A DNA stretch of 64,000 nucleotides. It comes from Jannaschia sp. GRR-S6-38. Lineage in GTDB: Bacteria; Pseudomonadota; Alphaproteobacteria; Rhodobacterales; Rhodobacteraceae. Below the pieces are notes generated by a model. The model saw only the letters and a list, made by a program, of their open reading frames with translations, ran no database searches and had not been told where the DNA came from. How positions within the stretch are numbered: position 1 is the first letter of the stretch; each line of letters opens with the position of its first letter. The DNA lies in assembly GCF_029853695.1 (NCBI RefSeq), contig NZ_CP122537.1, forward strand, positions 1,550,001-1,614,000, in the 5' to 3' direction. The translations under genes and the position numbers were made by a program. This document shows positions 33,098 to 42,149 of the stretch, in pieces.

Positions 33098-34716
33098 GCG
33101 CGCCCCGCTGGGCCGCGGCGATCCGCGCCCTGCATTGCTTCGCCGCCGATCCCGTGGCCCTGGGCGGGCTGCACCTGCGGGCCCGATCCTCCGACGCGCG
33201 GCGCCTCTGGCTGGGCCGGCTCCACGACCGCCTGGGCCCGGTCGCGCGGCTACATCCCGACATCTCCGACGAGGTGCTGCTGGGCGGGCTCGACCTCGAT
33301 GCCGCGCTGCGGACCGGCGAGGCGCGCCACCGCGCCGGGCTTCTGGACCGCCATGAGGTCGCGATCCTCGCCATGGCGGAACGCGCCACGCCCGGTCTCT
33401 GCGCCCGGCTTGGGCAGGCGCTGGATGCGGGACGGACCGGGCTGCTCGCCCTCGACGAGGGCGTCGCCGATGAGGGGCTAAATCCGGCCCTCGCCGACCG
33501 CATGGCGCTCTCCATCGACCTCGAGGGCCTGCGCGCCGTCGAGGCCCCGGCCCTCGCGCCCCTGCCGGACAGCGCGGCGCTCGACGACGACACGGCGCGC
33601 CAGCGGTTGGTGGCACTGGCCCAAGCGCTCGGCATCGCGTCGCTGCGCGCGCCGGGTCAGGCACTGCGCGTCGCGCGGCTCTCGGCGGCGCTCGACGGCC
33701 GCGCGGACGTGGCCGAGGCCGATCTCGCCTTCGCCACCGCGGTCGCGCTGGTGCCGCGGGCCACGCGGCTGCTCCAGCCCGAGGCCGAGCCGGAACAGGA
33801 TACGCCCCCCGATCCGCCGCCCGACACCGAAGACGAGGCCGCGGCGCCGGACCTGCCGCCCGAGGGCGCGGAGATCCTGCTGGAGGCCGCGCTGGCGCAG
33901 CTTCCCCCCGACCTGCTGGCGCGCCTCGCCGCGGGCCATGTCCCGCGCGCGGCGGGCACCGGCGCGGGGGCCGCGCGCAAGGGCAACCGGCGCGGGCGGC
34001 CCCTGCCCTCGCGCCCCGGCCGCCCCGACGGGCGCGCCCGCATCGACCTGCCCGCCACGCTGCGCGCCGCCGCCCCGTGGCAGCGCCTGCGCGGCGGCGG
34101 CCCGGGCGAGCGGGTGCGCATCCGCGCCTCCGACATCCGGCTGAAGCGGTTCGAGGTGAAATCCGACCGGCTGATCGTCTTCGCCGTCGACGCCTCGGGC
34201 TCCGCCGCCTTCGCGCGGCTGGCCGAGGCGAAGGGCGCGGTCGAGCTGTTGCTGGCCGAGGCCTATGCCCGCCGCGACCACGTCGCCCTGATCGCCTTCC
34301 GGGGCGCCGACGCGCAGCTTCTGCTGCCGCCGACGCGCAGCCTCCTGCGCACCAAGCGCGCGCTGGCGGGGCTTCCCGGCGGCGGCGGCACCCCGCTCGC
34401 CGCGGGCCTGCGCGAGGGTCTGGAACTGGCGCACCACGCACGCGGGCGCGGCATGGACCCGGCGCTGGTCGTGCTGACCGACGGGCGGCCCAATGTCGCG
34501 CTCTCGGGCGAAACCAGCCGCGCCGCCGCCGCGCAGGACGCCGCGACCCTGGCCGCCGCGATCCGGGCGCGCGCCATCCCGGGCCTCGTCATCGACACCG
34601 GAAACCGCCCCGCCCCGGCGCTGGCCGAACTGGCGGCGCGGATGGGCGCGACCTGCCTGCCCCTGCCCCGCGCCGATGCCGAACGCCTCAGCCGCGCCGT
34701 GGCGGACGCGCTGTGA
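33094..34716 (+). CDS. bchD: Magnesium chelatase subunit D
   Basis: 540 residues with three parts: an N-terminal AAA+ domain lacking a functional Walker A (typical of BchD), a proline- and acid-rich linker at about residues 230-260 (PEAEPEQDTPPDPPPDTEDE), and a C-terminal von Willebrand A domain whose metal site is AVDASGSAAFARL with GGGGTPLAAGL and LTDGRPNVAL following. BchD links BchI to BchH. The GTG start at 33094 overlaps the bchI stop, and the bchO GTG overlaps its own stop, giving a tightly coupled crtA-bchI-bchD-bchO operon. Confidence 0.96.
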   Translation: MSAPRWAAAIRALHCFAADPVALGGLHLRARSSDARRLWLGRLHDRLGPVARLHPDISDEVLLGGLDLDAALRTGEARHRAGLLDRHEVAILAMAERATPGLCARLGQALDAGRTGLLALDEGVADEGLNPALADRMALSIDLEGLRAVEAPALAPLPDSAALDDDTARQRLVALAQALGIASLRAPGQALRVARLSAALDGRADVAEADLAFATAVALVPRATRLLQPEAEPEQDTPPDPPPDTEDEAAAPDLPPEGAEILLEAALAQLPPDLLARLAAGHVPRAAGTGAGAARKGNRRGRPLPSRPGRPDGRARIDLPATLRAAAPWQRLRGGGPGERVRIRASDIRLKRFEVKSDRLIVFAVDASGSAAFARLAEAKGAVELLLAEAYARRDHVALIAFRGADAQLLLPPTRSLLRTKRALAGLPGGGGTPLAAGLREGLELAHHARGRGMDPALVVLTDGRPNVALSGETSRAAAAQDAATLAAAIRARAIPGLVIDTGNRPAPALAELAARMGATCLPLPRADAERLSRAVADAL

Positions 34717-35567
34717 TCCCGCCCGACTGGCCCTTCGCCGACGCCTCGCGTTTCGTCGAATCGCGCCCGCATCGCTGGCACGTCCAGCAGATCGGCGCGG
34801 GGCCCGACCTTCTGCTCCTGCACGGCGCGGGCGGCGCGACCCATAGCTGGCGCGGCCTCGCCCCGCTCCTGGCGAAGGACCACCGCGTCACGATGATCGA
34901 CCTGCCGGGCCACGGCTTCACCCGGCTGGGCCGGTCCGGACGCTCGGGCCTCGACCCGATGGCCGAGGACGTGACCCGGCTGATGGAGCGGCTGGACGTG
35001 ACGCCGGCCGCGCTGATTGGCCATTCGGCGGGCGCGGCGGTGGCGCTGCGAATGGCGCTCGACGCGCCCCGGCCCGTCATCGCCATCAACGGCGCCTTTC
35101 AGGAGTTCGAGGGCCTCGCCGGCTGGCTCTTCCCGATTATGGCCAAGGCGCTCGCGCTCAACCCGCTGACGCCGATCTTCTTCACCGCCGCGGGCTCCCC
35201 CGCGCGGACGCGCCGCCTGCTCGAGGGCACGGGCAGCCGGATCGATGCCGACGGCCTCGCCCTCTATCACCGCCTCGTCTCGGATCGCGACCATGTGGGC
35301 GGGGCGCTCGCCATGATGGCGAACTGGTCGCTGGAGCGGCTGATCCGGCGCGCGCCCGACCTGACGGCGCCGGTCCTTCTGCTGACCGGGGCCGAGGACC
35401 GCGCCGTCGATCCGAAGGTCAGCCGCGCCATGGCCGACCGCCTGCCCGGCGCCGAGCTGCGCCAGATCGCGGGCCACGGGCATCTTCTGCACGAAACGGC
35501 CCCCGCCGAGGTGGCGGAGGCCGTGGGTGAGTTTCTGGGCCGGGCGGGCGTCGCGCCCACCGGCTGA
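34713..35567 (+). CDS. bchO: Magnesium chelatase accessory protein (alpha/beta hydrolase)
   Basis: 284 residues from a GTG that overlaps the bchD stop. The alpha/beta hydrolase fold is evident: LLLLHGAGGATHSWRG (oxyanion region), VTMIDLPGHGFTRLG, ALIGHSAGAAVALRMALDA with Ser as nucleophile in GHSAG, and LLLTGAEDRAVDPKVS plus GHGHLLHETAP supplying the acid and His. BchO is encoded with Mg-chelatase in purple bacteria, but its reaction is not established. The gene ends 8 nt before the convergent cytochrome c gene. Confidence 0.94.
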   Translation: MIPPDWPFADASRFVESRPHRWHVQQIGAGPDLLLLHGAGGATHSWRGLAPLLAKDHRVTMIDLPGHGFTRLGRSGRSGLDPMAEDVTRLMERLDVTPAALIGHSAGAAVALRMALDAPRPVIAINGAFQEFEGLAGWLFPIMAKALALNPLTPIFFTAAGSPARTRRLLEGTGSRIDADGLALYHRLVSDRDHVGGALAMMANWSLERLIRRAPDLTAPVLLLTGAEDRAVDPKVSRAMADRLPGAELRQIAGHGHLLHETAPAEVAEAVGEFLGRAGVAPTG

Positions 35568-35575
35568 AGCGGCGA

Positions 35576-36043
35576 TCAGTTGGTGGCGGCGTCCTCGGCC
35601 CCGAACTGCGCGAGGAAGGCGTAGAGGTTCACGGCATCCTCTTCCTTGCGGACCTTGTAGGTCATCTTGCCGCGACCGTCCTCGCCGGTGATCTCCTGCA
35701 GGTGGCCGGTCGGATCCTGCACATAGGCCACGAAATTGGCCTCGTCATAGATGGCGCCCTGCTCGCCGGCCGTCAGCATGATGTCGGAATAGCGGAAATC
35801 CTCGACCATCCCGTAGGTGCGGCCGACGACGCCCCAGAGGTTCGGGCCGGTCTTGGCGGCACGTCCGGCGAGGACCTCGCCATCGGGGCTCTGGACCACG
35901 TGGCAGGACTGGCACTGGCGGAAGGCGCTTTCGCCCGCGCCGGCGTCGCCCGAGGCAGTCAGGTCGGGCGCGTGGGCATCGGCGAAGGCGGGGGCCGCGG
36001 CCAACAGGGCGGCGGCGATGGTCAGGGTCGAAAGGGTTTTCAT
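35576..36043 (-). CDS. cycA: Periplasmic class I cytochrome c (c2/c551-like)
   Basis: 155 residues with a signal peptide (MKTLSTLTIAAALLAAAPAFADA). The heme site is FRQCQSCHVV and the distal methionine is in GRGKMTYKVRKEEDA; GPNLWGVVGRTYGMVEDFRYS is typical of the c2 family. It is the probable soluble electron donor to the reaction-centre-bound PufC, and also a carrier for respiration. In Rhodobacter cycA lies near hemA, which matches here except that a pseudoazurin gene intervenes. The gene symbol is by position and type; a c551-type name is also possible. Confidence 0.85.
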   Translation of the reverse strand: MKTLSTLTIAAALLAAAPAFADAHAPDLTASGDAGAGESAFRQCQSCHVVQSPDGEVLAGRAAKTGPNLWGVVGRTYGMVEDFRYSDIMLTAGEQGAIYDEANFVAYVQDPTGHLQEITGEDGRGKMTYKVRKEEDAVNLYAFLAQFGAEDAATN

Positions 36044-36138
36044 GGCGGTGTCCCGTTTCTGGAATGGCGAGGGCTCAACATCCCCCGCGCACCGCCGGTC
36101 GTCAATCGCGCGCGTCTTCGGGGGCCCCGAAACGCGAA

Positions 36139-36160
36139 CCGGCGCCCCGAAGGGCGCCGG
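36139..36160. terminator. Stem-loop after the pseudoazurin gene
   Basis: A 9-bp GC stem CCGGCGCCC/GGGCGCCGG with loop CGAA lies between the pseudoazurin stop (36185) and the cytochrome c start (36043). On the minus strand the following bases are TTCGCGTTTCGG, only weakly U-rich, so it is a probable but not certain terminator or mRNA 3' stabiliser. Confidence 0.5.
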
Positions 36161-36184
36161 CATAGCGTGTTGCCGTCGTGGCGA

Positions 36185-36682
36185 TCAGCTGGATTCGGAG
36201 GCCAGAAGCTCGTCGGCCTGCGCGAAGATGTCTTCGTAGCGCTGACGGGCCCGGCCCTGCTTCCGCGCGTCCTTCGCGGCCTGGTACTGCGCCTCGTCGA
36301 TCTCGCCGACGAGGATCAGGCCGACCATGCCGGTGCCGCGGTGCGGCGTGCAGTAGTAGCCATAGGTGCCGTCGACATCGAGGGTGATCTCGAAATCCTC
36401 GCTAATGTCGCTCTTCCACTCCTCGGCGCCCTCGGGGAGCATGTCCGAATTGCTCTGCGAATTGTGGCCGCGGTCGGTGGAGATGAAGCGGATCGTGTCG
36501 CCCGGCTGGGCACGCACGAGCGCGGGCTCGAACACGTTGCGGTCGCGGCCTTCGGTGGCGCTGTTCAGCATCTGCACTTCGTGGACGGTCGCATGCGCGT
36601 CGGCGGCGGCGGCACGGGGCAGCGCAGCGGAAGCGGCGGCGGCACCGGCGAGGGCGATACTCTGGCGTCGGGTCAGTTTCAT
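36185..36682 (-). CDS. Pseudoazurin (blue copper protein)
   Basis: 165 residues. A twin-arginine leader (TRRQSIALAGAAAASAAL) directs export, probably as a folded protein. The cupredoxin domain carries the type 1 copper ligands: His in TDRGHNSQSN, then Cys-His-Met in YCTPHRGTGM. The C-terminal helix (DEAQYQAAKDARKQGRARQR) is extended and charged. Pseudoazurins carry single electrons in the periplasm. Placed between the cytochrome c gene and hemA inside the PGC, it may be an alternative donor to the photosynthetic reaction centre or to terminal reductases; that role is inferred. Confidence 0.93.
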   Translation of the reverse strand: MKLTRRQSIALAGAAAASAALPRAAAADAHATVHEVQMLNSATEGRDRNVFEPALVRAQPGDTIRFISTDRGHNSQSNSDMLPEGAEEWKSDISEDFEITLDVDGTYGYYCTPHRGTGMVGLILVGEIDEAQYQAAKDARKQGRARQRYEDIFAQADELLASESS

Positions 36683-36704
36683 CTTGCAGTCTCCTTCGTT
36701 TTTC

Positions 36705-36728
36705 GGGGCGCGGTATTACCCGCGCCCC
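36705..36728. other. Stem-loop upstream of the pseudoazurin gene
   Basis: GGGGCGCGG (36705-36713) pairs with CCGCGCCCC (36720-36728) around a short AT-rich loop. It lies between the hemA stop and the pseudoazurin start. On the minus strand it is followed by CGAAAAACG instead of a U-run, so it could be the hemA 3' end or a structured 5' leader of the pseudoazurin mRNA. Confidence 0.45.
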
Positions 36729-36782
36729 GTCTGTCAGGAGAGCTATGGCCCGCCGGGCCGAAGGAAAGGGCCGCGTTACGCG

Positions 36783-37997
36783 TCAGGCCGTCGCACGCGC
36801 CAGGGCGCATTGCCGCCAGAGCGAGGACAGCGCCTCGACCAGCCGGTCGATATCGGCATCGGTGTGGTTCGGGCCCGGGGTGAAGCGCAGCCGCTCGGTC
36901 CCCTTGGGCACGGTGGGGTAGTTGATCGGCTGCACGTAGATGCCGAACTGGTCCATCAGGTAATCCGACAGCATCCGGCATTTCACCGGGTCCTTCACCA
37001 TCACCGGGATGATGTGGCTGGGGTTGCGGACATGCGGGATGCCCTCGGCATCCAGCCGGGCGCGCAGCCGGGCGACCTGGCGGCGCTGCTGCGCGCGCTC
37101 GATCTCCGACGCCTTCAGATGACGGATCGACACCGTCGCGGCCGAGGCGACGGCGGGCGGCAGCGCGGTGGTGAAGATGAAGCCCGAGGCGAAGCTGCGG
37201 ATGAAGTCGCACAGTGCCGCCGACCCGGTGATGTAGCCGCCCATCACGCCGAAGGCCTTGCCCAGCGTCCCCTCGATCAGGGTGATGCGATCCATCAGCC
37301 CGTCGCGCTCGGCCACGCCGCCGCCGCGCGGGCCGTACATGCCGACCGCGTGGACCTCGTCCAGATAGGTCATGGCGCCGTGCTTCTCGGCCACCTCGAC
37401 GATCTCGCGGATCGGCGCGATGTCGCCATCCATCGAATAGACGCTCTCGAAGGCGACGATCTTGGTGGTGTTGGCGGGCAGGCGGGCCAGCTTGCGGTCC
37501 AGGTCCTCGGGATCGTTGTGCTTCCAGATCACCTTGTCGGCGCGGGAATGGCGGATGCCCTCGATCATCGAGGCGTGGTTCAGCGCGTCCGACAGGATCA
37601 CCGCGTTCGGCAGGCGCGATCCCAGCGTCGACAGCGCCGCCCAGTTCGACACGTAGCCGCTGGTGAAGAGGAGCGCCGCTTCCTTGCCGTGGAGATCCGC
37701 AAGCTCGCGCTCCAGCAGCAGATGGTGGTGGTTGGTCCCCGAGATGTTCCGCGTGCCGCCCGCGCCAGTGCCGCAGGCGCGGGCCGTCTCGGCCATCGCC
37801 TCGACCACGTCCGGATGCTGCCCCATCCCGAGATAGTCGTTCGAGCACCAGACGGTGACGTCGCGCGTCTCGCCGTCATGGTGGTTCTTGGCGCGCGGAT
37901 GCTGGCCGCATTGTCGCGTCAGGTCGGCGAAATAGCGGTAGTTGCCCTCCGCCTTCAGGGTGTCGAGTTGTTCCTCGAACAGCTTATCGAACGGCAT
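36783..37997 (-). CDS. hemA: 5-aminolevulinate synthase
   Basis: 404 residues. It condenses glycine and succinyl-CoA to 5-aminolevulinate with pyridoxal phosphate, feeding heme and bacteriochlorophyll. Motifs include [57 protein letters not shown] and [18 protein letters not shown], in which the lysine binds PLP. The first 14 nt overlap the puhE 3' end, so hemA is the last gene of the long bchF-to-hemA minus-strand operon. Ordinary Rhodobacter hemA is FnrL- and PpsR-controlled; no such site is seen here directly upstream. Confidence 0.97.
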   Translation of the reverse strand: MPFDKLFEEQLDTLKAEGNYRYFADLTRQCGQHPRAKNHHDGETRDVTVWCSNDYLGMGQHPDVVEAMAETARACGTGAGGTRNISGTNHHHLLLERELADLHGKEAALLFTSGYVSNWAALSTLGSRLPNAVILSDALNHASMIEGIRHSRADKVIWKHNDPEDLDRKLARLPANTTKIVAFESVYSMDGDIAPIREIVEVAEKHGAMTYLDEVHAVGMYGPRGGGVAERDGLMDRITLIEGTLGKAFGVMGGYITGSAALCDFIRSFASGFIFTTALPPAVASAATVSIRHLKASEIERAQQRRQVARLRARLDAEGIPHVRNPSHIIPVMVKDPVKCRMLSDYLMDQFGIYVQPINYPTVPKGTERLRFTPGPNHTDADIDRLVEALSSLWRQCALARATA

Positions 37998-38784
37998 CGG
38001 GCCCCTCCTCCATCATCTCTTGTCTCTTGGGCAGCATCCAGCGCCACAGTTTTTCGTCGGGCAGGCGCACGACCATGAACCAGTGCTCCAATAGCGCCAG
38101 TGCGGTCAGGGCGGCCAGTAGGGCAAACCCCACCGCCTCGGCGGGCAGAGCGGCGGCGATCGCGCGCTCCGACCAGGCGAAGGCGGCGAAGCTCAGGCCG
38201 GTCACGCTTGTCGGGAACAGCCAGTTGATCCGCGCCTCGCGGAAATGGCTGGGCAGGTGGGACAGATGGCGGGGGATGAACTCCGTGTTCACCTTCCGCA
38301 CGCCCAGGTAGAGGTTCAGCTTCGCGCTGATCCGCGCGACATACAGGATCGCGAAGACCCACAGCCCGAAGCGGTTGGCCGCGCCATGCGACAGCATCGC
38401 CAGCGCGATGAAGGCGCCGGTCAGGGCCATCTCGTGATAGGCCACCGTGCCCCAGGCGCGGATGAAGCGCTCCCATTCCGGAACGCCGGGCTTGGCCGGC
38501 ATGCGCGAGGGCCCGGTGATCACGCCCGCCAAGAAGGCCAGCTCGATCCAGCCCCAGACCGCCAGCGCGCTGGCGGCGGCGGCATAGACCGCGATCACGT
38601 CGGTCCGGCCCGCCGACCACAAGAAGCCCGCGATGCCCAGCGCCATGACCGGCGTGGCGAGCAGTACGGCACGGGCCGGGCGGCCCGTGCGCTCGGCCCG
38701 GCGCGTCGCCACGAGGATCGCCCCGGTGGAGGCCCACCAGGCGAAGACGGCCAGCGCCGCCGCGATCCAGGGCGAGCCGGGCAT
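37984..38784 (-). CDS. puhE: Photosynthetic complex assembly protein PuhE
   Basis: 266 residues with about seven hydrophobic helices. The conserved PuhE segments are present: [19 protein letters not shown] at the start, [20 protein letters not shown] in the middle, [20 protein letters not shown] and [18 protein letters not shown]. PuhE (DUF3623) affects assembly and level of the RC-LH1 complex in Rhodobacter. The start overlaps the acsF stop (ATGA) and its end overlaps hemA by 14 nt. Confidence 0.93.
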   Translation of the reverse strand: MPGSPWIAAALAVFAWWASTGAILVATRRAERTGRPARAVLLATPVMALGIAGFLWSAGRTDVIAVYAAAASALAVWGWIELAFLAGVITGPSRMPAKPGVPEWERFIRAWGTVAYHEMALTGAFIALAMLSHGAANRFGLWVFAILYVARISAKLNLYLGVRKVNTEFIPRHLSHLPSHFREARINWLFPTSVTGLSFAAFAWSERAIAAALPAEAVGFALLAALTALALLEHWFMVVRLPDEKLWRWMLPKRQEMMEEGPDAVR

Positions 38785-39908
38785 CAGTAGGCCGGCTCCA
38801 GCCGGGTCTCGACCGGCACGTCGTGGCGTTTGGCCGGGATCGTGTAGAGCGACGCGAAGGCCAGCGCCGCCCGGGCCGAGCCCGAGAGCTTGCCGGCCAG
38901 CCGCGCGAACCCGGTCTTCTTCTGGGCCGCCGCGAGATCGGCATTGGCCTTCTGCAGGCGCTTGAGCGTCGGCATCCAGCGCGGATGGTCGATATCCAGC
39001 GTGATCGGGAAGACCTGGCGGCTGATCTCGGAGGTCTTGCGGAACACCTCCTGCGCGTACCAGTCGGGCTCCACCCCCAGCGCGGCGTGGAACTTGGGCC
39101 GCTGGTGGTCGCGGACATACATCGTGCCGTAGACCGCGGTCAGGAAGAACTTGATCCACCAGACGTTGCGCCCGGAGGTCAGCTTCGGGTCGGTCTTCAT
39201 CAACAGCGCGAAGGCCTCGCCATGGCTGAACTCGTCGTTGCACCACTCCCGGAACCACTTGAAGATCGGATGGAACCGATGCTCGGGATGCTGCTCCAGG
39301 TGGCGGAAGATCGTGATGTAGCGGGCGTAGCCGATCTTCTCGGACAGGTAGGTCGCGTAGTAGATGAACTTGGGCCGGAAATAGGTGTATTTTTTCTTCT
39401 GCGTCAGGAAGCCCAGGTTCACCGCGATCCCGGCCTCGCGCAGCGCGTCGTTGATGAAGCCCGCATGCCGCGCCTCGTCGCGCGCCATCAGCTGGAACAG
39501 CGTGGTGATGTCGCTGTTCGACCCGCGGCGCTTCATCTCCTTGTAGAGCACGCAGCCCGAGAACTCGGCCGTGCAGGACGAGATCAGGAAGTCTATGAAC
39601 TCGGCGCGCAGCCCCGGCTCCATGCCGTCCCAGTCGATATGGTCCCAGTCCTCGTTCTTCTTGAAATGGCCCTTGTTCGGGTCGGCCTTCATCTGCGCGA
39701 TCAGCTGGTCCCAGTCGGCGCGCACCGGCGTGACGTCGATCGCGTCCATCTCGTCGAAATCGGTGGTGTAGAAGCGCGGCGTCAGCAGCGTGTTGGACAT
39801 CGCGACCTGCGTGGCGGTCTCGCTGTCGATCACGGCGTGCTGGTTGTCGGCGGCCAGCGCGGCCTCGACGGTGGTGGCGTCGGCGGAATGCGTGGTCTGA
39901 ACGTTCAT
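38784..39908 (-). CDS. acsF: Mg-protoporphyrin IX monomethyl ester oxidative cyclase
   Basis: 374 residues. AcsF is the O2-dependent diiron enzyme that closes ring E to form protochlorophyllide. The diiron ligands lie in SCTAEFSGCVLYKEMKRR, MARDEARHAGFIND (ExxH) and WCNDEFSHGEAFALLM (second ExxH). ATG 39908 follows the 98-residue gene by a 4-nt overlap, and the frame's extension to 39980 is not needed. Its presence, without a bchE in the window, fits an organism that makes bacteriochlorophyll in air. Confidence 0.96.
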   Translation of the reverse strand: MNVQTTHSADATTVEAALAADNQHAVIDSETATQVAMSNTLLTPRFYTTDFDEMDAIDVTPVRADWDQLIAQMKADPNKGHFKKNEDWDHIDWDGMEPGLRAEFIDFLISSCTAEFSGCVLYKEMKRRGSNSDITTLFQLMARDEARHAGFINDALREAGIAVNLGFLTQKKKYTYFRPKFIYYATYLSEKIGYARYITIFRHLEQHPEHRFHPIFKWFREWCNDEFSHGEAFALLMKTDPKLTSGRNVWWIKFFLTAVYGTMYVRDHQRPKFHAALGVEPDWYAQEVFRKTSEISRQVFPITLDIDHPRWMPTLKRLQKANADLAAAQKKTGFARLAGKLSGSARAALAFASLYTIPAKRHDVPVETRLEPAY

Positions 39909-40201
39909 GACAGCGCCTCCTCGGAAAAGCTGAACTCGCACAGCTCCATGAATTCGAAGTCTCCGGTCGCCCGGGTCCACATCCGCTCCAGACGGCTGGC
40001 GCGGGTGATCACGGCGATCCGGCTCTCGCGCACGACCTCGCCGTAGGGGGCCATGATCTCGGGCCCCTGGACCTCGACCGTGTCGCCGGGATGGATCACC
40101 GCCCCGTTATCGAGCCGCACATGCGCCGAGAGCTCCTCGAAGCGATGCGACACCTCGACCGTGCAGGGCGCCTCCTCGCGTGTTCTCGTCAGAAATCCCA
40201 T
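39905..40201 (-). CDS. Small conserved protein of the puh-acsF operon, unknown function
   Basis: 98 residues, soluble, no signal peptide and no cysteine pair. It reads MGFLTRTREEAPCTVEVSHR, then DNGAVIHPGDTVEVQGPEIM, a beta-rich stretch with the PGDTVEVQGP turn seen in small barrel proteins, and ends in an acidic tail (DFEFMELCEFSFSEEALS). It is coupled to acsF through an ATGA overlap and lies 19 nt after puhC. Proteins at this position are found in alphaproteobacterial PGCs without assigned function. By context it could help the AcsF cyclase (for example as an extra subunit) or complex assembly. Confidence 0.8.
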   Translation of the reverse strand: MGFLTRTREEAPCTVEVSHRFEELSAHVRLDNGAVIHPGDTVEVQGPEIMAPYGEVVRESRIAVITRASRLERMWTRATGDFEFMELCEFSFSEEALS

Positions 40202-40220
40202 GGGTCGTTCCTCCCTTTGG

Positions 40221-40688
40221 TCAGTTCAGCAGTTTGGCGAAGCTGTCTGCGTTCTTCGCCCCGAACCCGATCAGTTCGGCCCGCCAGCCCGTCGCGTCGT
40301 CGCGCAACGAAAGCTGGCCGTTCTCGAAAAGGACGAGGCGGACCGGAAGCGCCTCCTCCACACCCATGCGGTTGCGTTCGAACCTCAGGGCACGTTGCAC
40401 CCCGGCAATGAACCCGCCTTGCTCTGGATCAAGGTCGGCGATCACCGTGCCGTTGGTGTCCAGCACGCGGGCCGCGCCGGTGGCGCCGTCGGCATCGATG
40501 ATGATCGCGCGCTCGCGCAGGATCGGGGCCTCACCCTCCATGACCGGCATCGCCTCGAGCGGACGATCGGTCAGGACGGCATAGGTCGTGATGAATAGCG
40601 CGCAGGCCACCAACGTGCCCATGGCGCGCAGCAGGATCGTCGGGATCATTTCCTTGTCGCGCAGGCGAAGGCGGGCTTCGGGGGTCAT
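40221..40688 (-). CDS. puhC: Photosynthetic complex assembly protein PuhC
   Basis: 155 residues with one N-terminal membrane anchor (ILLRAMGTLVACALFITTYAVL) and a periplasmic domain reading RAIIIDADGATGAARVLD and LDPEQGGFIAGVQRALRFER, the most conserved part of PuhC, followed by RLVLFENGQLSLRDDATGW. PuhC promotes assembly or reorganisation of the RC-LH1 complex. The gene starts 4 nt after puhB and is part of the same minus-strand operon. Confidence 0.93.
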   Translation of the reverse strand: MTPEARLRLRDKEMIPTILLRAMGTLVACALFITTYAVLTDRPLEAMPVMEGEAPILRERAIIIDADGATGAARVLDTNGTVIADLDPEQGGFIAGVQRALRFERNRMGVEEALPVRLVLFENGQLSLRDDATGWRAELIGFGAKNADSFAKLLN

Positions 40689-40692
40689 GGTC

Positions 40693-41346
40693 TCACTCCG
40701 CCGGGACGGGCATGGCGCCCGTGGGTTGGGGTTGCGTCGGCGCAGCGGCGGTCACCCGCGGCAACGACATCTCGGCCTGCGCGGCTTCGGCCAGGAGGCG
40801 CGCGATCTCGGCCGCCCGGGGGATGGCGCGCAGCGCGGGCTGCGTCTTGGCGAAGCGCCACGGCCGGACATGCGGCCACATCAGCAAATAGCTGAACCGC
40901 GTCGTGCCCAGCGTCCGCAGCGCGATCGTGCCGGTACCGTCGCGGCGCGTCACCAGGTCGGCCGCGCCGATCCAGTTGAACGGGAACTGCACCGTCATGC
41001 TCAGCGCCGCGCCGATGCGCAGGATCACGCGGCGATTGGTGATCGTGTAGATCGTCGCCCGCGCCTGGCACCAGCCGATCGCCGCCAGCAGGGCGCAGGC
41101 CACCGCGCCCAGCACCAGGTAAAAGGTCGACTGCGCCAGCGCGGTCGCCCAAGGCATCACCGCCGCCGCCGCCGTCGCCTGCCATGCGAAGAGCAGGGCG
41201 AAATAGCCGGCGACCCAGCGGACCTTCAGGGCGTCCCGCGTCAGGGCGCGCCAGTCCGGTGCCCCCTGCCACAGGATCTCCTCGCCCGGGGGCAACATCT
41301 CGGGCAGGCCCGGGATCGGCTCCTGATCGAAATCGTCATGGTCCAT
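40693..41346 (-). CDS. puhB: Photosynthetic complex assembly protein PuhB
   Basis: 217 residues with three hydrophobic helices. It reads LPEMLPPGEEILWQGAPDWR (the bPH-like start of PuhB), then ARATIYTITNRRVILRIG and LNWIGAADLV-like FNWIGAADLVTRRDGTGT, with FSYLLMWPHVRPWRFAKTQP near the end. PuhB is an RC assembly factor in Rhodobacter. The ATG at 41346 was chosen because the upstream frame has no conserved content. A 28-nt gap separates it from puhA. Confidence 0.93.
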   Translation of the reverse strand: MDHDDFDQEPIPGLPEMLPPGEEILWQGAPDWRALTRDALKVRWVAGYFALLFAWQATAAAAVMPWATALAQSTFYLVLGAVACALLAAIGWCQARATIYTITNRRVILRIGAALSMTVQFPFNWIGAADLVTRRDGTGTIALRTLGTTRFSYLLMWPHVRPWRFAKTQPALRAIPRAAEIARLLAEAAQAEMSLPRVTAAAPTQPQPTGAMPVPAE

Positions 41347-41374
41347 CTGGGTCGTCCTCCTTGTCAGCAGCGGC

Positions 41375-42133
41375 TCAGAGCTGCGGCTCCTGCCGGTCGC
41401 GCGCGGCATAGAGCTTGCCGCCGCCCACGAAGCCCATGATCTTGTCTTCCTCCAGCAGGGTGACCTGCGTGGGCGACCGGGTCGCGGGGATCTGGGCGAA
41501 ATGGCGTTCGTAGAGGCTCTTCACCTCGACATGGTCGGCGAAGATCCGGACCAGCTGGATCGGGATCAGGCGCTTCCCCGCCTCGGGCACGTCGATCTCG
41601 ATGAAACGGACCAGCTGCTCGGGGACGTCCAGCCACATGTCGCTGACGGTCCCGGCGACCTTGTCGTCCCCGCCCTTCACCGGCAGGCCGCGCGGGTCGC
41701 GCCCGGCGCTGACATGGAAGCCCGGCACCTTGTCCATCGGCGCGATCTTCGGATGGCCGTGGCCGTCCAGCTCGGGCACGTCGCGGCGCGGCGCCCAGGA
41801 GGCGGGGCCGACCCCGTCCAGCATCGGGTCGCCCGTCGGCTCGAAGGGAAACCCGTTCGGCACGGCGGTTTTCGCCATGGCGATCTCGCGCCCCTCGGGG
41901 GCCATGTCGGGCACGGTCACGGTGCCGCGGCCATGCGGCAGGATGAAGGTCTTCTGGCTGGGCAGCGGGAAGGGGCCCTGGTTCGGCGCCAGCGTCCCGT
42001 CGTCGTTTTCCAGCGGGTAGCCTTCGCGCATGTTCTCCGTCTGCAGATAGTAGATCAGCAGGGCGAAGAACCCGAAGAACAGGTAGAGCGAGAGGCTCGC
42101 GAGGTCGAAATCTCCGAAAAAGGCGTCCACCAT
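41375..42133 (-). CDS. puhA: Photosynthetic reaction centre H subunit
   Basis: 252 residues. One N-terminal membrane helix ([22 protein letters not shown]) is followed by [11 protein letters not shown], the invariant start of the cytoplasmic domain, and [20 protein letters not shown], the PRC-barrel core. The H subunit caps the cytoplasmic face of the L/M heterodimer and shapes proton entry to QB. The ATG 42133 is 16 nt after the lhaA stop. Confidence 0.97.
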   Translation of the reverse strand: MVDAFFGDFDLASLSLYLFFGFFALLIYYLQTENMREGYPLENDDGTLAPNQGPFPLPSQKTFILPHGRGTVTVPDMAPEGREIAMAKTAVPNGFPFEPTGDPMLDGVGPASWAPRRDVPELDGHGHPKIAPMDKVPGFHVSAGRDPRGLPVKGGDDKVAGTVSDMWLDVPEQLVRFIEIDVPEAGKRLIPIQLVRIFADHVEVKSLYERHFAQIPATRSPTQVTLLEEDKIMGFVGGGKLYAARDRQEPQL

Positions 42134-42149
42134 GGGTCGTCCTCCATTC

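Noticed and set aside
36705..36728. Intrinsic terminator for hemA
   Set aside because: The stem is strong but is followed by an A-run, not a U-run, in the direction of hemA transcription; kept only as a stem-loop.
40429..40442. FNR-like TTGCT-N4-ATCAA
   Set aside because: It lies inside puhC coding sequence, departs from TTGAT-N4-ATCAA in the left half and has no promoter near it.
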